Source of the DNA: Azolla caroliniana
Lineage: Eukaryota; Polypodiophyta
NCBI GenBank assembly: GCA_043228905.1
Contig: JBHGNT010000004.1
Coordinates: forward strand, 10,726,001-10,790,000
Reading direction: 5' to 3'
Length of the DNA stretch: 64,000 bases
Shown here: positions 53,076 to 62,458 of the stretch, in pieces
Layout of the letters: each line of letters opens with the position of its first letter
Numbering within the stretch: position 1 is the stretch's first letter
Notes under the pieces: model-generated
The model's input: the letters and a program-made list of their open reading frames with translations, nothing else
What the model was told of the DNA's origin: nothing
Databases searched by the model: none
Position numbers and translations under genes: made by a program

Positions 53076-54236
53076 CTAGAATCCAGAGTCCTTCACCTTC
53101 CGGGTCTCATCACCCCCGACCCGAATTCCCGCTGTCACTGAGTAGTTAACGGCTTCTACATGCCGTACCGCGGCCTCTTGCATCAACCTCTTCATTCCTC
53201 CGCGCCCCGTATTTAGTTCTAGGGCTCTCCGGGTCTTGCTCGCGTGCACCCGCCTATTCCAGAGGTACACCACGTTGGACCTGAGCGCGTCGGCAAAATC
53301 CGCACAATTCTTCCGAATGTGACCGATCGCGTCACACCACATGCACCGCTGCCTAGCCGACGGCCTCCGGTCGCGAGGTTGTTCGCCACTATCTCTCCGT
53401 GCCTGTGCGATCTGCAGGTCGCGCACCATCTATGTCAGCTCCTCCAGAGCCACTCCTCCGGATGGGCCTCTGACCACGTCGTTCGATGCCGACCCCGACT
53501 CCAGCCAAATTCGGGTCTCTTCCTTCCTACCGGCTGGCACCGATACCGGCTCCTCGAGCCTCCTCGCCGGGACCGGCCTTGACCTCGACGAGCTTTCGTC
53601 GCTCCAATCGCGTCGTTTGTCGAAACGGCTGCAGACCCGTTTTACCACGGCCCAGTCTGTTGTGAGCCCTTCGTCCGTTTCCAATAGGGGACCCACCTTT
53701 TCCCTATCGAGCGTGTACACCGACTTGACAAACAGTAGTACTCGACTCGTTTCGAGCACGGTCCGGTCCAGCATCGACAGCCGCGCAAACCGTTTTTCGA
53801 ACTCCTGGAGGAGCGTCGACGTGTTCCTCCCTTTTCCGGGGCTTTCCACCCACGCCATGAAGTCCCGCCTCGACAGCCGAAGCAAGTCGTCAAACTCGTA
53901 CTTCTCGAGGAGCTGCAGCTCGAACTCCTCCGAAGTCTGGCATCCGGCCAGCACCTCGAGCACCTCCGCGTGGATGCTCGGCGTCGCCACCCGAGGGAAT
54001 CCGGACAGCTGCTTGTCCACCAGGATATCCCTCATGATCATTTCGGCCCAGTAAGCCTCCAAATAACTTGTGGCGTCTTTCCCTCCGAACCGGCCTATAG
54101 TGCCGATGATCGATTCAATGGCTTTGTCGAGGGTACCCGTCCCCTCACGAGCGCTTACCAGCCGATTGAAGGCTACCGCCAACGCCTCTGCTAGCTCTGA
54201 TCCCCTCATCTTTCGACTCCTTTGCTGCCTTTTCAC
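53076..54236 (-). pseudogene. Gypsy-D gag
   Basis: From 54236: MRGSELAEALAVAFNRLVSA, IGRFGGKDATSYLEAYWAEM (capsid-like region), FARLSMLDRTVLE, and an Arg/Ser-rich linker. After a TAG at 53430 in the same frame comes MVRDLQIAQARR and a CCHC knuckle CMWCDAIGHIRKNC near 53330. A second TAG (53076) precedes PLVLEG; Gypsy-A has WPEVLE there, so it replaces Trp. The rest of the frame is intact. Confidence 0.85.
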
Positions 54237-54253
54237 GTTGGGTTCACCAAAGA
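54236..54253 (-). promoter_or_regulatory. Candidate primer-binding site of Gypsy-D
   Basis: Minus strand TTTGGTGAACCCAACGTG directly after the 5' LTR, one base different from the Gypsy-A word. Confidence 0.55.
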
Positions 54254-54315
54254 TGTCGCATTGTTATGCGCATGCGTGTAGAAAGAGGTGGGACCACGGG
54301 GGCCTTGAACCGAGG

Positions 54316-54369
<54 letters not shown>

Positions 54370-54970
54370 AGAGGAGAAGAGATTTGCAGATACGCAAAAG
54401 GGAGAAGGAAAGAGAAAGAAACAGAACACTTAATTACAGTAACAGTCGATTACAATATCAAGAGATTACAAACTCTGACGATTACAACCGGCAAGGCGGC
54501 GATGGAACCGACACGGGGATCCTACTCATGCACACAAACAGAACACACTGGACCCCAAAAAAAAAGCGTAGAAGGGAGAGCCTCTGCTGGCAGCGCACGG
54601 GCTACCCACGAAGCAGAGGCGTCGAACTCCCAGCACCCACAGAGAATGACGATCGGAGGAGGAGAGAGAGCTCGGTGCTCGGTCCTGCAACACTTCGTCC
54701 TCCCTAACGCGCGATCCCTTTTCTTCCTTCTCTCCCTCCTTAAATAGTTCGCAAAAAGGGGGTGCCCCTTTCTCCCTAGTCAAAATCGCTTTATTCCTTG
54801 TCCCTTTCGACAGAGATACGCACAATCCCCTAATAAATGTATACTACCTAGTATTTACATCACCCGATCCATTTATGAATCATGTACAAAACATGAATTC
54901 ACACATCCACCCATGTAAGAGCCGGTTCATTCGCCTTTTTCTCCGATTCCGCCTATGGCCGATTTTCTTG
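54254..54970 (-). repeat. Gypsy-D 5' LTR (~717 bp)
   Basis: Matches 48797-49509 closely; the (GA)n tract is longer here (54318-54364). The last few bases (CACAACA in the partner) are replaced. Confidence 0.85.
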
Positions 54971-55508
54971 AATAGGCAAGAAAACATCACAAGAAAGAGA
55001 CTCTTCCCTCACTACCTTACTCTTTTTCCTTTATATAAAAGTCTTCTCAACTACATAACTTTCCCTTGCTTTCTTTTTTACGCTTTTTTTAGAAGTTTTC
55101 CATCTCCTATTCTTATCTATGACACAACAATCTTCAAATCGTCATATCTCCCTCGTCCAGGCTCCAAATTTAGAATTTTAAAACGTTACGGATAGCTCTC
55201 TTCATAAGCTTTCTAACCCTTATTTGCACATTATATTTGGCTTCCAAACGAATGAGTTATGAGCGTTCGTTGCAGACTGCATTTTGGTGGCCCGCTTTTT
55301 TCTTCTTTTACTTTTCTCCATGTGTACTGCTTTTAAATTGACTTATCCTCAAAACCTTGGCTCGTGATCTTGCCCTCCGGATGTGAATGCACCATACTTT
55401 ATATTCTTGTAGACTTGAATACCTTGAATTCTAAAAATACTTTCACAGATAGGACAACATTGGAACCCATGATATATAAGGGAAACCAAAACATATTCAT
55501 TCTATCAA
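54971..55508. other. Unassigned spacer between Gypsy-D and Gypsy-E
   Basis: Pyrimidine-rich, no gene recognised. It could belong to the Gypsy-E LTR if that LTR begins earlier than I propose. Confidence 0.35.
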
Positions 55509-55562
55509 TGTGTGGAGCACAAAATGTTCAAGGCGACTTGGGCTACACTGTGTGGTGTGCAC

Positions 55563-55745
55563 GCTTTGGGCATACACGCGTATGCATGGCCGTGTCAACG
55601 CTTCGGGCATATGCGCGTATGCATGGCCATGTTGATTCTTTGGGCGTACGCGTGTGTGCACGACCGCGTGGACGTTTTCGGACATACGCGCGTGTGCAAG
55701 TTTCTGGCGTACGCGTGCACGGCCGTGTGGACGTTTCAGATGGAC
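55563..55745 (+). repeat. 37-bp tandem array of alternating purine-pyrimidine tracts
   Basis: Five or six diverged units of the form TTTGGGCATACGCGTATGCA then YGRCCGTGTSRAC. The first half of each unit alternates purine and pyrimidine almost perfectly for 15-19 bases and is rich in CpG. Confidence 0.8.
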
Positions 55746-55898
55746 ACGTGTATGCGGACGAGCGCGCGGATGCGTACACGGCGCGGTCGGGACTTTTGCA
55801 CGCGGACGCATCTACGGTTTGGTTGTGACGCACTACAGATTGCGCACGAGCTAAACTTTATGGATGATTGGGTCATTTGGCCGAATTATACGGACGCT

Positions 55899-55990
55899 CA
55901 CATGCAACTAAAAGCCAAGGTCATGCAACGAAAGGTAAAAGGCATGCAACTAAAAATAGAGGCCATGCAACTAAAACTGGACATGCAAAG
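55899..55990 (+). repeat. Short tandem repeat with ATGCAACTAAAA units
   Basis: About four to five copies of (C)ATGCAACTAAAA-type units spaced 20-27 bp (CATGCAACTAAAAGCC, CATGCAACGAAAGG, CATGCAACTAAAAATAG, CATGCAACTAAAACTGG). Confidence 0.75.
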
Positions 55991-56109
55991 TAACATTGGG
56001 AAGGAGGATCAACAAAGAGCTCGATATATGTTCCATTTTTTTCCCCTCTTTTTTCTTTTCCCTTCTTCTCTCTCTCATTCCTTGGGGGAAGAAATCTCTC
56101 TCATCTTGA

Positions 56110-56215
56110 TATCGGACCACTCCTTACATGGTTGTTGGCTCCTTCCTTTGAAGGATAATTTCTCATATTCATATTGGACCACTCCTTATATGGTTGTTGG
56201 CTCCTTTCTTTACAA
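56110..56215 (+). repeat. Two-copy tandem repeat
   Basis: GGACCACTCCTTAYATGGTT then GTTGGCTCCTTYCTTT occurs at about 56114 and 56174. Confidence 0.75.
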
Positions 56216-56553
56216 ATTTTTATCTCTCATTTTCATCTCCAACCCGTTGTAACAAGATTCTTGAATTATAAAAGAATCTATTTTTCTTATGCTATAAACG
56301 AATGTTTTCTCTCATCTACTCGTCTTATATGTGAATTTTGCTTGTGTTGTACGTGTTGCACTAATTCCTTCTAGTCCAGAACCCCGACGGTTTTGCCTCG
56401 CGATCCACACATAGTGACGGATTTTCATGACAACGAAATGTAACTTCTCACATAGTGTGTACGCAATCGTCTCCTTGGCCATACTAAAGTAGACGTTTTT
56501 GGCCAAGTGCATTCGGACGGTCGATCTCACTATTTCGTCGAGTGATCGTCATT

Positions 56554-56848
56554 TGTTATCCCTTAGGCTGGACAAGCCCTAACACAGGGTGTCCCTATGG
56601 AACACTTCACCAAAGGGTGGTACAGGAAGATATGGATGGACAGTGATATCGAACGGGTTTTAACCAATTACTAACCGGCACTATTAATTAGTCATAACAC
56701 ACCCGTAAGATTAATTAATAGTGTCGGTTTGTAACCAGTTAAGACCCGTTCGATATCACGGTCCATCCATATCTTCCCGTACCACCCTTTGGTGAAGTGT
56801 TCCATAGGGACACCCTGTGTTAGGGCTTGTCCAGCTTAAGGGATAACA
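56554..56848. mobile_element. Foldback/MITE palindrome (295 bp)
   Basis: TGTTATCCCTTAGGCTGGAC at the left is mirrored at the right end, and the two arms of ~137 bp pair almost completely around a ~20-bp loop centred near 56700. No coding capacity. It sits between the Gypsy-E LTR end and the leader (TTTTTGGCGACCACG at about 56851). Confidence 0.8.
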
Positions 56849-56850
56849 CA

Positions 56851-56872
56851 GTTTTTGGCGACCACGATTCCT
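56851..56872 (+). promoter_or_regulatory. Candidate Gypsy-E primer-binding region
   Basis: TTTTTGGCGACCACGATTCC resembles the TTTGGCGAC-type leaders of plant gypsy elements and differs from the GGTGAACC leader of Gypsy-A to D. It is displaced from the LTR end by the palindromic insertion. Confidence 0.45.
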
Positions 56873-58690
56873 GTAGTGAGCAGAGAACACCGGGGGATGG
56901 ATGTCTCGACCGACTAACAACCAAGTCACTGAACGAGGAAGAAGACTTGCCGAAAGACAAGAAAGGCGGGCAGCCTTCCAGCAAGCGGCCGAGGAGATCC
57001 GACAGGATCGGTCTTTTCCCTGAGTGCTTCGGAGGGTCGCGGAAGACGCGCTTCGATTCCAAAAAGCAACAATTTTCTGACGAGGGCAATAGTTTGACAA
57101 GCCTGCAAGAGGCAGAAGCGCGACTACAGACGCTTGCCGGAGGCAACGAAGACTCAGAGGCATTCTCGACCTTAGAGTCGGAATCAGATAGTGAACAAAG
57201 TGTTCAATCGAATTACAAAATCAGCCACAATACTCCGGACGATCCGGAGGACGACGTATCAGACGGCGCACCAACACCACCCGCGGAGACAGCGGAAAAC
57301 CGCGCACCAACACCAACCGCAGAGCAAGAACTAAACCACACATCTCTAGTACAACCTCCCGAAGACTACACCATGTCGTACCCGTATCCGAAGTACTGTG
57401 ATGACCCTGACGTGGAGGCGCATGTCTATGTGTTCCTACAATAATGGGAAGCGAACCATGTATCTCAAAGGCTGACCGAACCGGAAGCCGAACGGTATAA
57501 AATTGCCGAATTCGGCATGACATTAGAGGGACTGGCGGCCTACTAGCACGCAAAGCACCTAGCCGGAAGCTTTGCCACATTTGAGGCTTTGAAAACAAAA
57601 TTCATCCGACTATTCCATAGGCAAGTGGAACAGTGCGAACTAGTCAGACAGTTTTACACAACCCGCCAAGAGGAGCAGGAGACAGTGCCCCAATTTATCA
57701 TCCGATTTCAAACACTACACAGCCAGTTAACAAGGGCACCTCCAGAGGAGGAGGCGAAAGCAGTGTTTCTGGCCGCTTTACGGGAACCCCTCCGAATGAT
57801 GTGCGAAGTACTAGATTTCCAAGCCAACACAATGGATCAAGTCATCGATCGGGTGCTAGAAATGGATAAACATAGCTCGCTGATGACGATGGGAGCCCTA
57901 CAGAGGGCCCTTCCAAATCAGGAGGATCTCAGGTTTCGCCAGGCGTTGCAATTCACGTGTCTAAACCCAGGCCATTCAACGGTAGACTGCACAATGAGGA
58001 CGCAATGTTTGATCTGCCACTCATGGGCACACACAACGGACCGATGCAAGTACAACCTACTCAATCGACAAGCGGCACCAGTGAGGATCATTGAACCACG
58101 TAGTAGTCACGAACTGGACGACGAACGGTTCCGGAGGGAGGACCGATACCGACCAGAATGTGGGGATCGGTACAATGAGAGAAGACGCGACGACTATGGG
58201 CGCGATCGCAACGACCAACGCAGGGAAGGCCACAATCAAGATCAATATAAACGGGACTACTCACCGGATTACGACTGGAGAAGGGATGCTTATGACCGGG
58301 ACTGGTATAATAAGAACCAAGATTATAACGGTGACTGGTATGGTCGCGACTACTCTCCCACCTACAACCAGAGGAGGGGGGACCAATGAGAAAACTACGA
58401 AGACCGGCACCGGCAGGGTTACAAGAACAAACACTTTCTTAAGAAATGGAACTTTCAAAAAGAGGATCATCGGGAGCCGGCAAAGGAGTACCAATGAGAG
58501 CCGGATAGAGGCATAAGTGGCGCCCAACCGAAACAAAGAAGAACAGAAGAACCTAACCGAGCGGTAACCGGATTTCAACAGGGTACGGAAACAAAAGCAG
58601 AATCTAGCATACCCGGAAGGTGTATTGCTACTATTGCCAACAGGAAGGCCATTACAGCAACCAATGCCCAGTTAAAAGGAACGAAAAATG
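56873..58690 (+). pseudogene. Gypsy-E gag with widely spaced zinc knuckles
   Basis: An acidic N-terminal frame without ATG (to 57372) is followed by ATG 57373: MSYPYPKYCDDPDVEAHVYV, then stops at 57442 and 57544 (the latter a likely Trp codon). The capsid-like region KTKFIRLFHRQVEQCELVRQ..EETVPQFIIRFQTL follows. Then an incomplete knuckle (CLNPGHSTVDC, first Cys missing), a complete one (CLICHSWAHTTDRC), and a ~130-residue Arg/Asp/Tyr-rich region. After stops and a shift a third knuckle CYYCQQEGHYSNQC lies at 58615-58656. Retrotrans_gag family by pattern. The last knuckle sits in a broken frame. Confidence 0.82.
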
Positions 58691-58939
58691 ACCGACAGTC
58701 AATATGGTGGTAGCAGAAGTAGCGGATATACAGCAAGTCACCACCAGATCAAAAGGAAAGACGACAGAGTGGGAAGCACAAGAGGCCATATGAAAACAGA
58801 CCACTTGCTGGATTGAAAAGGCCAACAAACGCAATGTCACAGAAATGAAAGACCACATGAATGCAATGGAGGAACTCACCATAAAGGCACAACCGGAGAA
58901 CCCCACATGGCAAGCACTTTAGGAATGCCAAATCACGTT

Positions 58940-59393
58940 ACCACTAGGCTGGTTACTGCAACTAGTGCCCCGGTTCACCGACGGGTTGAAATTGGCGATG
59001 GCTCCGTTAAGTCCTGCACCGGCTCCAACATTCTTTTCAACTCTAGAGGAAGGACCGATAGTGGTGGACACCAGCAGTCCTACAATCACTGCGATTATTA
59101 AAGGACGGGAGCTACCGGGTACAATAGTTGATGGCGGATCAGGAGTAAACGTGATAAGCCTCCCGACATGCGACACTTTGGGAATTGAGGAGTGGGAACC
59201 ATGCCCATTCTGGCTCTGGATGGCGGACACTAGCTCAGTCCGACCAGCCGGCTTGATCTGGGACTTGGAGGTGACGATCAGAGGTCATGCTTTCCGAATT
59301 TCTGCAGCAATCCTCCGATTGAACGCTCAAGAGGCATACCCACTGCTGCTAGCACGACCATGGTTGAGGACTAACCATATCAAACAAAACTAG
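58940..59393 (+). pseudogene. Gypsy-E aspartic protease
   Basis: VDTSSPTITAIIKGRELPGT then IVDGGSGVNVISLPTCDTLG, the DxGSG active-site loop, and YPLLLARPWLR, the flap-downstream motif. It ends at a TAG at 59391. Confidence 0.82.
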
Positions 59394-59683
59394 TAGAAAA
59401 ACAATATTATGTTCCAAAGAGGGAAAACGAAAGTAAGAGTACCCACGCAACCGCAAGCAGGCCCCGGCAAAGAAGTAACCCCACTATATGCCGAAAGCAT
59501 GAACATGCTGGCAGGACTAGCCGACGAAGAGGTGGATCACTACCTTGAAGATAACCCAAGGATACCCCTCTATTCGAAGTGGACGTGGTAGAAGCGGTAT
59601 CTCCATACATTGTGCAAATGGAAGAGGCCGGGGAGGAACCGGATAAGGATGCACTCAGGTAACTACGGCAAGCACAGGGGGCT

Positions 59684-60294
59684 TTGGAACGGGAAATGGC
59701 GGTATCCCAACGGGTAAAGGCGTCCCAATTAGAAGAAGTAAATTTGGGCACCAGAGAGGAAGCGTGTCCGGTACACGTGGCCAAGGAGATGTCACCAGAA
59801 GACAAATTGGTTATGATAACATTATTAAAAGAATTCTGGGACGTATTCGCTTGGTCCTACGAATATATGCGAGGACTTGATCCCCAACTCTATCAACACC
59901 AGATTCACCTCAGCAAGGACGCTAAGCTGGTGGCACAGTGACGCTATCGGATGAACCCAAACTACACGGCAAGAGTAAAGGAGGAAATTGACAAGCTACT
60001 CCGAGTCGGCTTTATCTGGCCGGTGAAGAAGGTCACTTGGCTAAGTCCAATTGTCGTAGTGCCGAAGAAGAACGGCAAGATCCGTGTCTGTGTGGATTAC
60101 CGGAAATTAAACGCGGCAACGGTTACCGACGCATTTCCGCTTCCGTTTACAGATGAAGTTTTAGATGCAGTAGCCGGGCACGAGGTTTATAGCTTTCTCG
60201 ATGGTTTTAGCAGATATAACCAAATAAGGATGCACCCGAACGATCAAGAAAAGACAACGTTCTTGACAAAATGGGGAGTCTTTGTAGCAGTTGT
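59684..60294 (+). pseudogene. Gypsy-E reverse transcriptase, first part
   Basis: EFWDVFAWSYEYMRGLDPQL, a stop at 59939, then MNPNYTARVKEEIDKLLRVG, WLSPIVVVPKKNGKIRVCVD, LPFTDEVLDAVAGHEVYSFL and TTFLTKWGVFVAVV. It is a conventional plant-type Ty3 RT, unlike Gypsy-A/D. It is cut at GCAGTTGT by the TIR insertion. Confidence 0.9.
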
Positions 60295-61212
60295 CATAGA
60301 ACATAATATTCGTGTTCGTGCAAGCATTCAAACGTTTGGAAACGAACACGTTTGAAATGGGAAAAATACATGCTCCTTTTTTTTCATTTTTTCATTTATT
60401 GTCATTAAAATTTAGGTCATCTTCGTGGTAAGGAGTCATGCTATTGTTGTCAATGTCTTGGGTTCGATTCCCAATTTTCTCATCTCTTTCTCTCTCTCAT
60501 TAGTACCATGTCATAGCGAATTATTAGAAGTAAGCACAACCTAGTGGTAAGTTGTTGTGTTACTATTACTTGTATCTTGGGTTCAATTCTCAACTTTCTC
60601 ATATCCTCTTGTTAGTGTCATGGCAAAAATTTATGTTAGTGTCATGTTCCTTTTTCTTCTTTTTCTTTCTTTCTTTGTTATTAGAAATTAGCTCACCCGA
60701 GTGGTAAGTTGGTATGTTACTACTGCCTATGTCATGGCAAAACTTTTTATTAGTGTCATGTTCCTTTTTCTTTCTTTCTTTCTTTGTTATTAGAAATTAG
60801 GTCACCCTAGTGGTAAGTTGTTATGCTACTATTGCCTATGTCATGTTTTCTTCATATTCTCAAATATACGTTTTATGAGTTTTTGAACGTTTGATTATAA
60901 TTTATAATGACATATTTTGATTCAATCTCTATAGTTCATACTCATTTTTTTGTAAAGTTCTAAAGTGAGGATGATAGAGATGTCTTGATTCGCATCCCAA
61001 AAGTATGCATGTGGTACAATGCAAATATTGCAACCATACTTATGTTGGTGGTTCACAATGGATTAGAGTCCACTTATTAGGATTGAGAGTGAATCAATAT
61101 ATAATATAAACCCTAGTCAATCCAATCCAACTTTGAGATGATTTACCATACACGTTTGATTGAATCATTCTCAAATGCGCATGCACGTATGATACGTATG
61201 GTTCATTCTATG
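60295..61212. mobile_element. 918-bp TIR insertion in Gypsy-E RT
   Basis: Ends CATAGAAC...GTTCATTCTATG are imperfect inverted repeats of about 30 bp, flanked by GTTGT on both sides (60290-60294 and 61213-61217). Removing it restores FVAVVMMFGLK across the RT. The interior has no transposase. It holds four diverged units with AGTGGTAAGTTG and GGTTCAATTC words (tRNA-like) and poly-pyrimidine tracts. Confidence 0.82.
60413..60845 (+). repeat. Diverged tRNA-like tandem units inside the TIR insertion
   Basis: Units near 60413, 60530, 60690 and 60799 share AGGTCACCCTAGTGGTAAGT then TGTTACTATTGCCTATGTC. The first two also have GGGTTCGATTCCCAA-type B-box words. They resemble the head of a tRNA-derived SINE. 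Confidence 0.6.
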
Positions 61213-61217
61213 GTTGT

Positions 61218-62110
61218 AATGATGTTCGGACTCAAAGACGACGTTGGCAACCTTTCAAAGGATTATTATGGACGTATTTGGAGAATTCATACCAGCATTT
61301 ATGCAGGTATTCTTTGATGACTTCGCGGTATATAGCCAGAAAGGGGCACACCTAGACCATCTCAGGTTATGCTTGGAAAAGTGCAGAGGATACCGGTTAA
61401 GCTTAAACCCGACAAAGTGTGTCTTCAGTGTGACCAACAACACATTGTTGGGTCATATTGTTAGCAAGGAAGGGATTGTCGTGGACCCGGATAAGGTCAA
61501 GGCTATTTTGCAGGCGCCGGCACCAACGACCACCAAGGCTTTAAGCCGGTTCTTAGGACAGTTACGGTGTCATAGTCGGATGCTCCGGTACTTGGCAAAC
61601 CTCGCCACGCCACTACACGCAGTTGTACACTGGACACCGTTTAATTGGACGGATGAAGAGGACAAGGCTTACCGCGCACTCAAGGTAATGTTGTCACAAG
61701 CACAAGTGGTACAACCCCCGGACTGGTCAAAAGAGTTCCATGCCTTCGTGGATGCGTCAGATATCGCAATCGGCAGCGTACTCATGCAACTTACCGAACC
61801 GAAGTGGTACTGGCCGGTGTACTACGCTAGTCGGAAGTTGTCAAATGCGGAGCGGAATTATTCCACTACAGAAAGAGAAGCCCTAGGAATGATATACAAT
61901 GTCACCAAATATCAACATTATTTGTTGGGCCGCAAGTTTTCATTCCATGTAGACCATTCAGCGCTTTCATACTTGGTCTCGAAGGCATCACTCACCAGCA
62001 AGCTGGCCTGGAGGACATTATTATTGCAAGAATTTGAATTTAAGATCTATCACCGGCCGGGTATACAACATGTGGTTGCCGATTACTTGAGCCGATTAGA
62101 ATCTGGTTAG
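61218..62110 (+). pseudogene. Gypsy-E reverse transcriptase C-terminal half and RNase H
   Basis: VMMFGLK, a small deletion, then TFQRIIMDVFGEFIP, QVFFDDFAVYSQ (catalytic DD), LGHIVSKEGIVVDPDKVKAI and LSRFLGQLR. RNase H follows with AFVDASDIAIGSVL, ASRKLSNAERNYSTTERE and FHVDHSALSYL, ending HVVADYLSRLESG. Apart from the deletion near 61240, this frame is open for 288 codons. Confidence 0.9.
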
Positions 62111-62205
62111 ACCGGTGACGGTGTTTAAGATGAATTTCTGGACGCCGCATTGTTTAAAATTACAGCAGAAACCACGGTAGATGGTACAGTCGCAGACGAG
62201 GACAA

Positions 62206-62458
62206 ATGGCTAACGAATATGCACCAGTTTTTAAGCACCGGACTACCCCTAGAGGAGATGAATGTAAACGGTTGGCGGTGCAAAGCCGACACTTTTGTCT
62301 AGTGCAGGATACCCTGTATCATAAAGGAGTGGACGGCATATGGCGGCGAGCGGTCCGGAGTGATGAAAAAGACACCATTTTACGGGAAGCGCATTGTGGG
62401 GTTGCTAGAGGACATTATGCCGGTGAAGCTACGGCAAGGAAAATATGGTGCAGCGGCT
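62206..62458 (+). pseudogene. Gypsy-E integrase zinc finger, first part
   Basis: CKRLAVQSRHFCLVQDTLYH, then REAHCGVARGHYAGEATARK holds the two His ligands of the HHCC finger. It is interrupted at CSGL by the next insertion. Confidence 0.82.

Larger units (their letters stand above)
48797..54970 (-). mobile_element. Gypsy-D: nearly complete Ty3/gypsy element of the Gypsy-A type
   Basis: LTRs at 48797-49509 and 54254-~54970 bound gag, RT, RNase H and integrase on the minus strand. Relative to Gypsy-A it lacks the protease segment. One frameshift (about 52440) and about five stops interrupt it. The right terminus is altered over its last few bases, so no target duplication can be shown. Confidence 0.88.
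55509..56428 (+). repeat. Gypsy-E 5' LTR (start uncertain)
   Basis: The end GGATTTTCATGACA and the CTAGTCCAGAACCCC motif near 56372 match the ends of the Gypsy-A and Gypsy-C LTRs. A TATAAAAG box lies at about 56267. The start TGTGTGGAGCACA at 55509 is the best candidate but has no partner in the window. It contains three tandem repeats. Confidence 0.5.

Noticed and set aside
55563-55745. CRISPR-like array
   Set aside because: Plant nuclear context, repeats diverge along their whole length and there are no unique spacers.
55497-55833. Several Arg/His/Pro-rich frames on both strands
   Set aside because: All are readings of the 37-bp tandem array.
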